Shown: positions 53,405 to 62,068, counted from the stretch's first letter. The stretch: DNA of 64,000 nucleotides from an uncultured Eubacteriales bacterium (GCA_949294665.1 CASFID010000014.1:1-64000), one strand, 5' to 3'. Numbers and translations are program-made. Notes: generated from the letters alone by a model not told the origin.

Positions 53405-54297
53405 TTACAATCCCCCTTCGCCAGGCAGAAACGCTGGGTAGGGTACCCGAATTCTGTCAGCAGCTCTTTTCCTGCAAATCCGAGTCTCTCCAGTTCCTTT
53501 CGGTACCCTGTATCCGCCCTGTCGTTTTCCCGGTAAGTTGTAATGCTGATCTCATATCCCGGAAAAAGTTCTCCCGCCAGATGATCGACCAGAAGCTTAT
53601 AAAGCCCTGCCTTTCTGTACTGTGGCAGGACCGCCAGATACTCGATGTGTATGGTCTCGTACAGACCGAGAGGAGCCATCCTGTATGCATGAAACTTCCT
53701 TACTCTTGCAGCAGGGACTGAAAATGCCATAACGCCTGCGATCCCGCCATTTTTCTCAAGTACTATCCCGCATCCTTTTGCAATATAATCTCGAAGGCGG
53801 CAGATATAATCTTTTTCTTCCAGACATGGATATCCGTCAACAGCCGATCTTACGACTTTCATCCAGCCGTTTATATCTTCCTGTACCGCGTATCTGACTT
53901 TTTCCTGATGCATTCCCGTATCTTCTGACATAGAGCACAGGCTGAGCCGATATTGAAGAGGATAAAAGGTCCGTCTGTTCCTGCACTCACCCGGCGTTAT
54001 CTTATACATATCACGAAACGCTGCTGCGAATGACTGCTGTGTTTCATATCCGTATCGCACTGCCGCCTCGAGCACCCGCATGTCAGAAAACACAAGTGTC
54101 CTCGCCGCTTCCGTCAATCTCCTTCTGACCGCATATTCATGCAGCGGTATGCCGGCCGCCGCGGTAAACATACGGTGAAGGTAGTATTTAGAATAATTGA
54201 GAGCGCCTGCTATCGTATGCAGATCCATATTTTCGTCCAGATGGCTCTCAATCAGCTCGATGATCTGGCCGATCATAATAACTGATTGCTTTCTCAT
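53401..54297 (-). CDS. AraC-type regulator fused to a GNAT acetyltransferase domain
   Basis: This 298-residue two-domain protein has an N-terminal AraC DNA-binding module (residues 8-105) with two helix-turn-helix motifs, including LNYSKYYLHRMF and RYGYETQQSFAAAFR. The second part (about 135-292) looks like a GNAT fold: IEYLAVLPQYRKAGLYKLLVDHL (218-240) is motif A with the acetyl-CoA-binding Q-x-x-x-G/A pattern. Usual AraC effector domains are cupins, not GNAT domains. ATG 54295-54297 follows GGAGGTTGTACCC. It is transcribed with the MFS exporter and overlaps it by 4 bp. Confidence 0.8.
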   Translation of the reverse strand: MRKQSVIMIGQIIELIESHLDENMDLHTIAGALNYSKYYLHRMFTAAAGIPLHEYAVRRRLTEAARTLVFSDMRVLEAAVRYGYETQQSFAAAFRDMYKITPGECRNRRTFYPLQYRLSLCSMSEDTGMHQEKVRYAVQEDINGWMKVVRSAVDGYPCLEEKDYICRLRDYIAKGCGIVLEKNGGIAGVMAFSVPAARVRKFHAYRMAPLGLYETIHIEYLAVLPQYRKAGLYKLLVDHLAGELFPGYEISITTYRENDRADTGYRKELERLGFAGKELLTEFGYPTQRFCLAKGDCK

Positions 54298-54461
54298 GGG
54301 TACAACCTCCGGTATTTCGTGTCGTAATATTCTTTCTCATCATGCTGCCAGAAACATTGTATCACGAAATCCGGTATTTGTTTTATCAGTTCTTGCTCTG
54401 TTTGAAATCCCCGGTCTCCATCGGGCAGAATACTAAAAAAATAAATCCCTGGACGACAAAA

Positions 54462-54486
54462 GCAGCCCGCATCATGCGCGGACTGC
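54462..54486 (-). terminator. Terminator overlapping the end of the UPF0104 gene
   Basis: GCAGCCCGC pairs with GCGCGGACTGC with a single mismatch, over the stop codon. The minus strand continues TTTTG. It could also block readthrough into the AraC-GNAT gene. Confidence 0.65.
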
Positions 54487-55530
54487 CTTTGCCTCTTTTC
54501 TTCTGTCAAATACAAATCTGTTGATAAGCACGACTGCCAGGCTTACGATCAGCAGAAAGTAAAAATTGATCCCCCGGCTGACCAGCATGGACGGGATCAG
54601 ATACGTCCCTGTAAACACATGGACGAACACCGCCTGATACATCAGTTCTGTGATTCCCTGTGCTCCGGGCAATGGAAGCATATCCACCGCAATATACACG
54701 GCGGCCTGGAGAAGGATCACTTTCATGGCGCCGGAGCCATGGAGTCCGAACCCCAAATAGACCATATAGGTCAGCACAAACACGCTGCATCTCTGTAAAA
54801 AAGTCACAAAGATCACCACCAGAAGACTTCCTCTGTGATCTTTCAGCCATGTTACCGCCTGCTGGTAGCTGTCGATAAATCCATTGATCTTCTCCTCCCT
54901 CTTCTCCGACGGTTTCCATATCTTAAGCCGGATGAACAGTCCCTCAAACAGAAGCGCAAGCTTTAGGATCACCTTCGGAAAGAGCATGACTCCCAGGATC
55001 AGGATAACGAGTATAATATTAAGAAACAGTCCCAGAATATACAGCGGAAAATAATTGCCCAGTTCCTGCCGGAGCGGATGCAGCCAGAACAGCAGGATCC
55101 CAAGTCCGAGAACGACAAGGACAAATTTATATGCCACCGCAACCGTCATGAGCACCACCGTACTGTCCGAACCCCGGTTTCCGTCTTTATTCATATAATA
55201 AAGCTGTACCGGCTGCCCGCCTGTCGCCGAGGGGGTGATTCCGGAATAGAAGAAACCAATAAAGGAATACTGGAAACATCTGAGAAGAGAACTCGGTTTA
55301 CAGCCGGTTTTCTGCGCTTTCATGGAGCGGAGCAGATACCAGATCATGAATCCCTCAGCGCATACAAAAAACACAGCCAGCGCTATGGCCGGGATCAGAT
55401 ACCACGGCGACATGCTCATAAGGGCCCGCCCGATTTCGGACAGATCTCTGCCGCTGAACAGAGCGTAAAAAGTCAGCAGCATGATCACCAGAAAAAGGGC
55501 GATCTGAAATACTCTCTTTTTCAAGCTCAT
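54472..55530 (-). CDS. UPF0104/MprF-like membrane protein (LPG synthase TM region)
   Basis: This 352-residue integral membrane protein has eight to nine helices and matches the lysylphosphatidylglycerol synthase transmembrane (UPF0104/AglD) family. Conserved motifs include GYSGITPSATGGQP-like (residues about 105-120), with Gly-Gln-Pro near the membrane face. It lacks the C-terminal aminoacyl-transferase domain of MprF, so it may be a lipid flippase or lipid-linked transferase rather than a complete MprF. It lies directly downstream of the NlpC/P60-like gene, overlapping by 4 bp. Confidence 0.8.
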   Translation of the reverse strand: MSLKKRVFQIALFLVIMLLTFYALFSGRDLSEIGRALMSMSPWYLIPAIALAVFFVCAEGFMIWYLLRSMKAQKTGCKPSSLLRCFQYSFIGFFYSGITPSATGGQPVQLYYMNKDGNRGSDSTVVLMTVAVAYKFVLVVLGLGILLFWLHPLRQELGNYFPLYILGLFLNIILVILILGVMLFPKVILKLALLFEGLFIRLKIWKPSEKREEKINGFIDSYQQAVTWLKDHRGSLLVVIFVTFLQRCSVFVLTYMVYLGFGLHGSGAMKVILLQAAVYIAVDMLPLPGAQGITELMYQAVFVHVFTGTYLIPSMLVSRGINFYFLLIVSLAVVLINRFVFDRRKEAKAVRA

Positions 55531-56162
55531 AAGTTCACACCCCGTTTCAGGAAATTAATGATATACGCCGCCCCGGCATATGCCGGTCTCATGAAAGGAA
55601 AAACAGGGATGCGCTTTTTTCCGGTACGGCTTCCGCTTCTTGCAACAAGCTCACAGAGGCTTCCCTCATATATCTTCTCTTTTCTTTCATACTCATAGAA
55701 GTCTTTTGGCGTTACGAGCGAGAAGTGCTTTTCCCACTGACAGACGCCTGCCTCTTCAAGAAGCTTTGCCAGATAAGAAGAACATGTATAATGATTTTTC
55801 TGATAAAACGGGATATTCATCAGGATAAAGGGCAGACCGAGGACGGCATAGTGATAACGGAAACGTCTCTCCATCGCCTCGTTCAATCTCTGCTCGATAT
55901 ACTTTTTCTGTTCCGGCGTGCACTTCACGCTGCATACCATATAGTCCGCGTCAGGAAACGCGCGCAGTATCTTATACTTGTCTTCTTTTTCAAACCCTGA
56001 GATCAGCGGCACAGACGGATGTCTTCGCCCAATACTGTAAGTCTCTTCCAGATACGGATCCAATGAAAGAGCCACATGGATATATTTCTGTTTGATCACA
56101 CGGCGGATGATCCCCGCAAAGAAACCGGGGGTATCCACAAATGCTATGTAAATCTCTGCCAT
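55527..56162 (-). CDS. Permuted NlpC/P60-like thiol hydrolase, putative
   Basis: This 211-residue protein carries the pair His29 (KYIHVALSLD) and Cys127 (HYTCSSYLAKLL), ordered His-then-Cys as in circularly permuted NlpC/P60 (YiiX/YaeF-like) papain-fold proteins. These cleave lipid or amide linkages in envelope-associated substrates. No signal peptide is visible and the C-terminus has a short hydrophobic stretch (AYAGAAYIINFL). Neighbours are a UPF0104 protein and a glycosyltransferase, which hints at lipid or envelope chemistry. Specific function unknown. Confidence 0.6.
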   Translation of the reverse strand: MAEIYIAFVDTPGFFAGIIRRVIKQKYIHVALSLDPYLEETYSIGRRHPSVPLISGFEKEDKYKILRAFPDADYMVCSVKCTPEQKKYIEQRLNEAMERRFRYHYAVLGLPFILMNIPFYQKNHYTCSSYLAKLLEEAGVCQWEKHFSLVTPKDFYEYERKEKIYEGSLCELVARSGSRTGKKRIPVFPFMRPAYAGAAYIINFLKRGVNL

Positions 56163-56219
56163 ACTTTTTCTCCCTTTTCAGCGTGCATAAAGCAGCGCTT
56201 TCGTGTACTTTCTGTGTCG

Positions 56220-57257
56220 TTACTGAAACTGATAGATCTTCTTTGCGAAACGGTATCCGCTTATCGTAAGTTTACCCCCCAGTCTTCCGGGCAGGTAGGT
56301 AAGTCCGCTCAGTGTCGAATATCTCAGCCGATAATAGAGTGAAGCGTTGTACGCCTTGATACGCTCCCACATATCCCGCCGTTTCTGTTCCGCTTCTGCC
56401 GTCTCGATGAGCAGAAGATGGATGGATGATATCGACAGCATGATCGAGATATTTCGTGTCATGTAGGAGGCAAGCTTAGGATATTTTTTCTTCACTTCGT
56501 CCAGGTCCACACATTCTGCGACCATTTCCGTGACACGGATCTGCTGATCGATCCGCTTCATCAGGACTTTCTCATTGACAGACTGATCTTCCCTCCCCAG
56601 ATAATAATGATAGAGGTCGATATCCATATAGTAGATACTCTCCACATAGGGAAGCGGCTGATAGGAAAACAGATTGTCCACATAAAAAGTATGCTCAGGA
56701 AGCTTTACTCCCGACTTCTTCAATATACTTGTCCGGAACATGAGGGAATGCATGATCAGATACTGAGACGGCCGGAAACGCCCGATATCGTTCCATCCGC
56801 ACATTTTCTCTGTCGGAAATATGTTCCGGTAATCCATGCTTCGCGTCTTTCCCTCGTCCAGATGATCGTACACGTAATTACAGACAAATAGATCCGGTAT
56901 GTTCTTTTCACAATCTGCCGATCCGCCGCAGAGCTCTTTTACTCTCTCCAGCAGTTGCCGGTACGCATCGATGTCAAACCAGTCATCCGAATCCACCACT
57001 TTATAATAGATCCCGTCTGCCAGTTCCAGTCCCTTATTCACTCCTGAACCGTGCCCGCCGTTCTCCTTGTGCACAGCCCGGACGATGTCCGGATGTGCAA
57101 GTTCGTACGCATCTGCGATCTGTGCCGTTCCATCTGTGGAACCGTCGTCTATCAGGATGATCTCCACATCTTTTCCTCCCGTCAGCAGTGTATCCACACA
57201 CCGCCGCATATAACTTTCCGAATTATAGCAGGGTACTGCAAAAGTAATATATTTCAT
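56220..57257 (-). CDS. Family 2 glycosyltransferase
   Basis: This 345-residue GT-A glycosyltransferase has the nucleotide-sugar site IDDGSTDGT (about residues 36-44) and the metal-binding VDSDDWFD (about 88-95). The C-terminal half is helical with an unusually basic end (KIYQFQ). It transfers an unknown sugar, probably to an envelope lipid, glycan or protein. A promoter (57314-57342) precedes it. It is followed by the NlpC/P60-like and UPF0104 genes on the same strand. Confidence 0.87.
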   Translation of the reverse strand: MKYITFAVPCYNSESYMRRCVDTLLTGGKDVEIILIDDGSTDGTAQIADAYELAHPDIVRAVHKENGGHGSGVNKGLELADGIYYKVVDSDDWFDIDAYRQLLERVKELCGGSADCEKNIPDLFVCNYVYDHLDEGKTRSMDYRNIFPTEKMCGWNDIGRFRPSQYLIMHSLMFRTSILKKSGVKLPEHTFYVDNLFSYQPLPYVESIYYMDIDLYHYYLGREDQSVNEKVLMKRIDQQIRVTEMVAECVDLDEVKKKYPKLASYMTRNISIMLSISSIHLLLIETAEAEQKRRDMWERIKAYNASLYYRLRYSTLSGLTYLPGRLGGKLTISGYRFAKKIYQFQ

Positions 57258-57313
57258 AGATGGTCCTCTCCTTCTCTCTTCCTCAGTCAGATAATGAGAT
57301 TTTCAACAGTTTT

Positions 57314-57342
57314 AATATACTTTGTTGTTCTTAAGATAACAA
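57314..57342 (-). promoter_or_regulatory. Promoter of the glycosyltransferase gene, flanked by repeats
   Basis: On the minus strand, -35 TTGTTA (57337-57342) and -10 TATATT (57314-57319) are spaced by 17 bp. The decamer TTCTTAAGAT occurs twice on the plus strand (57328-57337 and 57351-57360), 23 bp apart. One copy lies in the spacer and the other just upstream of -35. Confidence 0.55.
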
Positions 57343-57397
57343 AAAGGTAATTCTTAAGATTTTTTAAAGATTTATGAAACAGCGGAAAAAGACTGTT

Positions 57398-57553
57398 TTA
57401 CCGGCTGAATTTGAGCAGTAGACGGTCCAGCGCCGACCACAGCCCGGACAACACGAACATTACGGCGCCGATCGGAACGATCACAACGATCAGAAAGGCG
57501 ATCATAATCCATCCGAGCAGCCTTCCCAGACGTCTGTTTGAATCTCCGTTCAC
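57398..57553 (-). CDS. Small single-pass membrane protein, 51 residues
   Basis: A GTG start (57551-57553) 6 nt after AAGGAGG opens a 51-residue protein: basic MNGDSNRRLGRLLGW, then a single membrane helix (about residues 14-36, IMIAFLIVVIVPIGAVMFVL), then a short basic tail ending KFSR. The strong ribosome binding site and clean domain layout support a real gene. Function unknown. It could tune a neighbouring membrane enzyme. Confidence 0.6.
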   Translation of the reverse strand: MNGDSNRRLGRLLGWIMIAFLIVVIVPIGAVMFVLSGLWSALDRLLLKFSR

Positions 57554-57744
57554 TTTCTTACCTCCTTGCCTTGTTTAAAGAATTTCATCCTGCATATATA
57601 TAGTAACAGATCCCATAAATATTCTTCCATTCAGGCGACTTACATTTCGACCGGACAGCCTTACACTTTTGTAAGTCCGTTCGCACAAACCTCCACATGC
57701 GGCATATGAAAAATGAAAACTTTTTAAAAAATTCACAGGAAACC

Positions 57745-57773
57745 TTGAGAATATACGAAAAACGCGCTAACAT
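57745..57773 (+). promoter_or_regulatory. Promoter of the acidic membrane protein gene
   Basis: Plus-strand -35 TTGAGA (57745-57750) and -10 TAACAT (57768-57773) are spaced by 17 bp, about 35 bp before the start codon. Confidence 0.6.
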
Positions 57774-57806
57774 AAGAGAGATTTTTTGAGAAAGGAAAGG
57801 GATTCC

Positions 57807-58634
57807 ATGAACAGGAAACAGGAATTTGATGATATATTCGACGACAATTTTGAAGTAACTTATGAAGACGATACCGGTATGACAGTAGACATCACGGATA
57901 AAACTCAGCAATATGACCGCAGTGATCCGAGATTCGCCGCTTTTTCCGACTATGATTCAGAATACGACGACAACGGCAGTGACTATGACGATGACGACAG
58001 TTATGATGATTATGACGACGGCTACGATGAGCCTGACGACAGATATGACGGAAGAAAGGGAAGAGACGGTTCCGGGCGGACAGATACACCCTCGCACAGT
58101 CCTTCATATAGAAAAAAGAACCGGGGCGTACCTCTGGCGGCTCCCATACGCAAAGGCGGCCGTACCTTATCACGCCTGACAGCCGCTGTTGTGCGCAGCC
58201 TCACGATCGTCCTGATACTGGCGATCCTCGTATATGTGACGTGGACTTTCTGGCGGGCAAGCACCCCTTACGGAGATATCATGGAGATGATCCGTACACA
58301 ACAGCCGTCTGTTACCCTCGGCTCCTATCTGTGTGTCGCAGCGCTTTTCATGCTCTTTGAGCTGATCTCGCTCTTCTGGTCTATGACAAGAGCCCGGGTA
58401 AGGAACGGCATGGATACCTGGATTGAGGATACCGGGCGGGGACTCTTTTCTTTTATCCTCGTATTCGCTTCCTCATATCTGGCTTTTCTTCTCAGTCCGT
58501 TCATACCGGAAGCGCCGGAAGCAGTATACGGGGTAAAGGGAGCGCTTGATGTATATGGTTCTGTGCACAATGTTCTCTTCGGATTGTGTACGGCCGGAGT
58601 GATTTCATGCATCATCCGCAGATATTTTGCCTGA
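57807..58634 (+). CDS. Unrecognised membrane protein with an acidic Asp/Tyr-rich head
   Basis: I choose ATG 57807-57809 (MNRKQEFDDIF) after GAAAGGAAAGGG, giving 275 residues. The first 80-85 residues are extremely acidic (repeated DYDDD/YDDGYD). A basic segment (GRKGRDGSGR, KKNRG, RKGGRTLSR) follows, then about four membrane helices from residue 125 on. The cytoplasmic acidic region could bind a basic partner such as the ribosome, RNA polymerase or the cell-division apparatus. I recognise no named family. It stands alone on the plus strand. Confidence 0.65.
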   Translation: MNRKQEFDDIFDDNFEVTYEDDTGMTVDITDKTQQYDRSDPRFAAFSDYDSEYDDNGSDYDDDDSYDDYDDGYDEPDDRYDGRKGRDGSGRTDTPSHSPSYRKKNRGVPLAAPIRKGGRTLSRLTAAVVRSLTIVLILAILVYVTWTFWRASTPYGDIMEMIRTQQPSVTLGSYLCVAALFMLFELISLFWSMTRARVRNGMDTWIEDTGRGLFSFILVFASSYLAFLLSPFIPEAPEAVYGVKGALDVYGSVHNVLFGLCTAGVISCIIRRYFA

Positions 58635-58668
58635 TGATCCGGAAAAAGGTTCCTGTCCGCATCGGACG

Positions 58669-59562
58669 TTACGGCTTCTCTATATGAATCTTTACAAGAT
58701 CCGCAGCCTGTCTTTGCAGATTATCTCTGTAAAGAGTGCTGCGGTATCTTCGTATCTGCTGCTCAGTCCTGCCCATCTGTCTGGCGGTCTGGAGGTCCGT
58801 CGCTCCATAGGAAAACAGATTAAAGGCGCAGCTGTTCCTCACCTCCTGGGCGCTGTAGTTCCGGATCCCTGCAAGGGCGCAGTATTTTTTCATCATACGG
58901 CTTATATACATGGCGTTAAGAGGACGACGGCTGCGGTTATAGAAAAGAGTGCCGCATATCTCGCGCTGGTCCATATATTCACTCAGGATCTTCCATGCGT
59001 CGTCAGGTATATAACACGGTTCCCTCCTGCCGGACAGTACCGCGTACATTCTGCCGTCATACTCCACAATATCGCTCTCCCCGGACATGGAAGCGATCTC
59101 GGTGGAAGTCATGCCCGCGCGATACATAAGTGTAAGTATCGTGTATGTCATCCGATCGTCGGAAGCAGCTTTTAAAAGCGCATCCATATCCTCCACCGGG
59201 ACTGAGCCCGCCAGTGCCGACTCTTTTTGCATTGTTTTCAGATACGGATAAAACGGATCGTGTTCTTTCTCCCTCATATACGTCCCCTGCTCCATAAGAA
59301 ATGAGGCAAAAGAATGAAGCTCGCGGAATTTTTTCGTCAATGTGATCCTGCTTAATCTTCCCGCTTTGACCTGCTCATTCATACGGGTGTAATATTCTCT
59401 CACATCGCTTTCATCAGCTCTGGAAAATTCTTTCCCCGTCATACGACAGAATTCCAGGATATCCGACCGATACGAGGCCGCTGTCGTCTCACTCTTAAAT
59501 CTTTTTATAAATAAATCCCATATTTTTGTATTGACAAATTTTTCTTCGCAGTTCTGGCTCAA
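58669..59562 (-). CDS. Tyrosine recombinase-like protein with degenerate catalytic motifs
   Basis: This 297-residue protein has an N-terminal core-binding (SAM-like) domain (about 10-100) and a C-terminal phage-integrase-fold domain (about 120-290). Arg148 (YRAG), Arg242 and Tyr273 (RRYRS) stand at the expected catalytic positions. The canonical histidines are replaced: Gln239 in AQEVR instead of PHxLR, and Arg265 in GRTE instead of GH. It may be a catalytically weak or inactive recombinase with a structural or regulatory role. No att-like direct repeats were seen next to it. Confidence 0.75.
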   Translation of the reverse strand: MSQNCEEKFVNTKIWDLFIKRFKSETTAASYRSDILEFCRMTGKEFSRADESDVREYYTRMNEQVKAGRLSRITLTKKFRELHSFASFLMEQGTYMREKEHDPFYPYLKTMQKESALAGSVPVEDMDALLKAASDDRMTYTILTLMYRAGMTSTEIASMSGESDIVEYDGRMYAVLSGRREPCYIPDDAWKILSEYMDQREICGTLFYNRSRRPLNAMYISRMMKKYCALAGIRNYSAQEVRNSCAFNLFSYGATDLQTARQMGRTEQQIRRYRSTLYRDNLQRQAADLVKIHIEKP

Positions 59563-59649
59563 TGGCTGGCTCCCCCTTGCTTGTGCGATACGACTTTGAT
59601 TTGTTATTAGTATTATTCATACTATAACATTTAGTTGGTCTTTAGTTTA

Positions 59650-59880
59650 TCACTCGTCGAACTCGAGCACGGCGATATGAAATCTCGGCGTCTCTTTGAG
59701 TTCTTTGACAGTGCCGCGTCTTGTCTTCAGCCGCTCCGCCTGCTTAAAGTTTCCGCTCATTCCAAGCGCGTGCTCGATCATATAATAATATGACGAAGGA
59801 AGAATGCCCTCTGTCACGTTCACTTCCATTCCCGGTCTGAGCGCCTCTGTATCTTCGATCGTAAATTCCATTGTTCTCAT
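59650..59880 (-). CDS. Small conserved-looking protein, function unknown
   Basis: This 76-residue acidic/basic mixed protein begins MRTMEFTIEDTEALRPGME. It contains a YYYMIEH helix and a basic RLKTRRGTVKEL segment. There are no membrane helices or cysteines. The start follows a weak GGAGAGGAG stretch. It lies between the recombinase-like gene and the aldo-keto reductase. I do not recognise the family. Confidence 0.65.
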   Translation of the reverse strand: MRTMEFTIEDTEALRPGMEVNVTEGILPSSYYYMIEHALGMSGNFKQAERLKTRRGTVKELKETPRFHIAVLEFDE

Positions 59881-59930
59881 CCCATATTCTCCTCTCCTTC
59901 TGTATCTCTGTCATGATACTGCGGTTGGCG

Positions 59931-59957
59931 CGGGATCCGTTTCCGGAACGGATCCCG
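59931..59957 (-). terminator. Strong hairpin after the aldo-keto reductase gene
   Basis: CGGGATCCGTT pairs perfectly with AACGGATCCCG over a 5-nt loop. No T tract follows on the minus strand, so it may act through RNA stability or a Rho-like mechanism. Confidence 0.55.
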
Positions 59958-59967
59958 TCATAAGTTC

Positions 59968-61101
59968 TTATGAAACCCTTGCCGCAAAATCAACCATTAC
60001 CTCTGATATCTTGATCTGCTGCGGACAGACAGCTTCGCAGCTCCTGCATCCGATGCATGCGCCGGGCTTCTTGTCCTCATCGTACGAGGCGAGTGTCATC
60101 GATGCAATAAATCCGCCTTCTGTAAATCTGTGCTCATTGTACAGCCCGATGAGCGCCGGGATGTCAAGACCTTGTGGGCAGTGGCTCACGCAGTAATGAC
60201 AGGAGGTGCATGGCAGCACTTTCTTTTCCAGCATGCTGTCGGCAATGTCGAGGAGAGTTTTCATCTCTTTATCATTTAAAGGCTTCTCCTCTTCATATGT
60301 ATGGATATTTTCCCGGAGCTGTTCCATGTTGGACATACCGGAGAGAACGACTTTTACGTCCGGCAGAGACTGCAGGAATCGAAATGCCCAGGCAGGAACG
60401 CTTTCATCCGCACGCAGAGCTCTTAACTTCTGCGTATTATCCTCTGAGAGAGCGGCCAGTTTTCCTCCTCTTAACGGTTCCATTACCCATACCGGAATCC
60501 CATATTCTCTCAAAAGTTCCACTTTCGCTTTTGCGTCCTGGAACGTCCAGTCAAGATAATTGATCTGGAGCTGACAGAATTCCATGTCTTTTCCGTACGC
60601 CTCAAGGAAACGCCTGATCACATCATAGTTCCCGTGCGCGGAAAACCCGAGATGGCGGATACGCCCGTTCTTTTTCTGTCGGATGAGATAATCATAGGTG
60701 CCGTATTTTTCATCGTCCAGATACTGCTCGATGTTCATCTCACAGACATTATGGAACAGGTAGAAATCAAAATATCCGACCTGACATTTCTCAAGCTGCT
60801 TCTCGAAAATTTCTTCCACTTTGCCAAAATTAGAAAGGTCGTATCCGGGGAATTTCGTTGCCAGATAGAACTTGTCTCTCGGATATTTCTTCAGAATATT
60901 CCCCATGACGATCTCCGACTGTCCGCCGTGATATCCCCAGGCCGTATCGTAATAATTGATGCCATGTTCCATAGCGTATGCGACCATTTCTTCTGCCGCC
61001 GCAGCATCGATCCTGCTGTCATTCCCTTCGATCACCGGAAGACGCATTGCACCCAGTCCCAGTCCGGAGAGTTTTAAATCCTGAAAATCTCTGTAAATCA
61101 T
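59968..61101 (-). CDS. Aldo-keto reductase with C-terminal 4Fe-4S ferredoxin domain
   Basis: This 377-residue protein has an N-terminal AKR barrel with the catalytic Tyr in NYYDTAWGYHGG (about 50-60) and the KFPG lysine region. The C-terminal ferredoxin-like extension carries CTSCHYCVSHCP and CIGCRSCEAVCP (about 300-360). The family is common in anaerobes. It probably reduces a carbonyl using NAD(P)H or shuttles electrons between NAD(P)H and ferredoxin. Substrate unknown. Confidence 0.92.
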   Translation of the reverse strand: MIYRDFQDLKLSGLGLGAMRLPVIEGNDSRIDAAAAEEMVAYAMEHGINYYDTAWGYHGGQSEIVMGNILKKYPRDKFYLATKFPGYDLSNFGKVEEIFEKQLEKCQVGYFDFYLFHNVCEMNIEQYLDDEKYGTYDYLIRQKKNGRIRHLGFSAHGNYDVIRRFLEAYGKDMEFCQLQINYLDWTFQDAKAKVELLREYGIPVWVMEPLRGGKLAALSEDNTQKLRALRADESVPAWAFRFLQSLPDVKVVLSGMSNMEQLRENIHTYEEEKPLNDKEMKTLLDIADSMLEKKVLPCTSCHYCVSHCPQGLDIPALIGLYNEHRFTEGGFIASMTLASYDEDKKPGACIGCRSCEAVCPQQIKISEVMVDFAARVS

Positions 61102-61234
61102 CGTGTTGATCCCTCTTTTCTAAATCTGCGCCGCCAATACGGCTGACGCATCTTTCTGATTGTCAACTCCTATTATATTCTCTTTTCCGCTTCCTGTCTA
61201 ATACAAGATAGATATGATGATCCATTCCTTTTCC

Positions 61235-61726
61235 CTATACTTCGATCACAAAGTAATCTTCTTCCGGATAGTCCACCACTGTACAGTCGTTTGCATATGT
61301 ACACTCCGGCAGGATGATCATTGCCTGAAGTTCGTCCTCATGGACCGGAAGCGGCGCCAGATGCCAGATCGCCGTGTTGATCTTTACGAGCGTTCCCTTT
61401 GGCACTATGAATGCTTTCGTCAGTTCCGGCACAGGTGTCCCCCCGGAGGCAGGCGCTACATGGAGGATCATATCGTCGTTGATCGGAAGGATGATCTCAG
61501 GCGTAGTCGTGTGATATTCTGCCTGCGTGATCTTCATTACTTCGGGCTTTTTCACAAGGATAGGAGAAAATGCCGCCCTGGATGTATAAGACTCCGTCAT
61601 CCTGTCCGGGAAAAACCGATGGAGCTCTCCGTTGAGGGAATATCCCGATGGACCGGTCATATTATAAAACGTTCCGTACGGGGCATATGCGTCGTGTGTC
61701 AATGGTTCCGCTTTGATCTTTCTCAT
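61235..61726 (-). CDS. Ureidoglycolate lyase-like cupin
   Basis: This 163-residue cupin resembles AllA/ureidoglycolate lyase. The DDMILHVAPASGG strand and the INTAIWHLAPLPV metal/substrate strand with His are in the expected order. AllA acts in allantoin use, but no other allantoin genes are here, so this is a family-level call. It is a single gene between the aldo-keto reductase and the ribbon-helix-helix gene. Confidence 0.75.
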   Translation of the reverse strand: MRKIKAEPLTHDAYAPYGTFYNMTGPSGYSLNGELHRFFPDRMTESYTSRAAFSPILVKKPEVMKITQAEYHTTTPEIILPINDDMILHVAPASGGTPVPELTKAFIVPKGTLVKINTAIWHLAPLPVHEDELQAMIILPECTYANDCTVVDYPEEDYFVIEV

Positions 61727-61785
61727 AGTCTGTCTCTCCTTTTGCTTTTATTATACTGATAACGCTATTATATCGCACAAAAATA

Positions 61786-61817
61786 CGGACTGTCCACATC
61801 CTTTTGCGCACAGTCCG
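61786..61817 (-). terminator. Terminator of the SPFH-RHH operon
   Basis: CGGACTGT (61786-61793) pairs with ACAGTCCG (61810-61817) over a 16-nt loop, followed on the minus strand by TATTTTTG. It lies about 48 bp after the ribbon-helix-helix gene stop. Confidence 0.8.
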
Positions 61818-61864
61818 GTTTCTGTTCCGTGACCAGCCCGAGAGGGGCTTCTGTCCGGTATCTC

Positions 61865-62068
61865 TTACTCAATATCCAGTTCGATCGGCTCATCCAGGTG
61901 CTCCGGGATATATTTCCCGTTCTTTTTTCGCTGCCGCACACACTCGGTCAGCAGATATTCAATCTGTCCGTTGACCGAGCGGAAGTCGTCTTCTGCCCAG
62001 GCTGCTATGGCGTCATACAGCTTCGCGGAAAGCCGGAGCGGAACCTGTTTCTTTTTCTGATCCGCCAT
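61865..62068 (-). CDS. Arc/ribbon-helix-helix DNA-binding protein
   Basis: This 67-residue protein has an N-terminal beta strand, [14 protein letters not shown] (residues 8-21), and two helices ([23 protein letters not shown]) as in Arc/MetJ-type dimeric repressors. Its gene is immediately downstream of the SPFH gene (23-bp gap), in the same operon. The promoter of that operon carries a perfect palindrome suited to a symmetric dimer, so autoregulation of the pair is likely. Confidence 0.85.
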   Translation of the reverse strand: MADQKKKQVPLRLSAKLYDAIAAWAEDDFRSVNGQIEYLLTECVRQRKKNGKYIPEHLDEPIELDIE

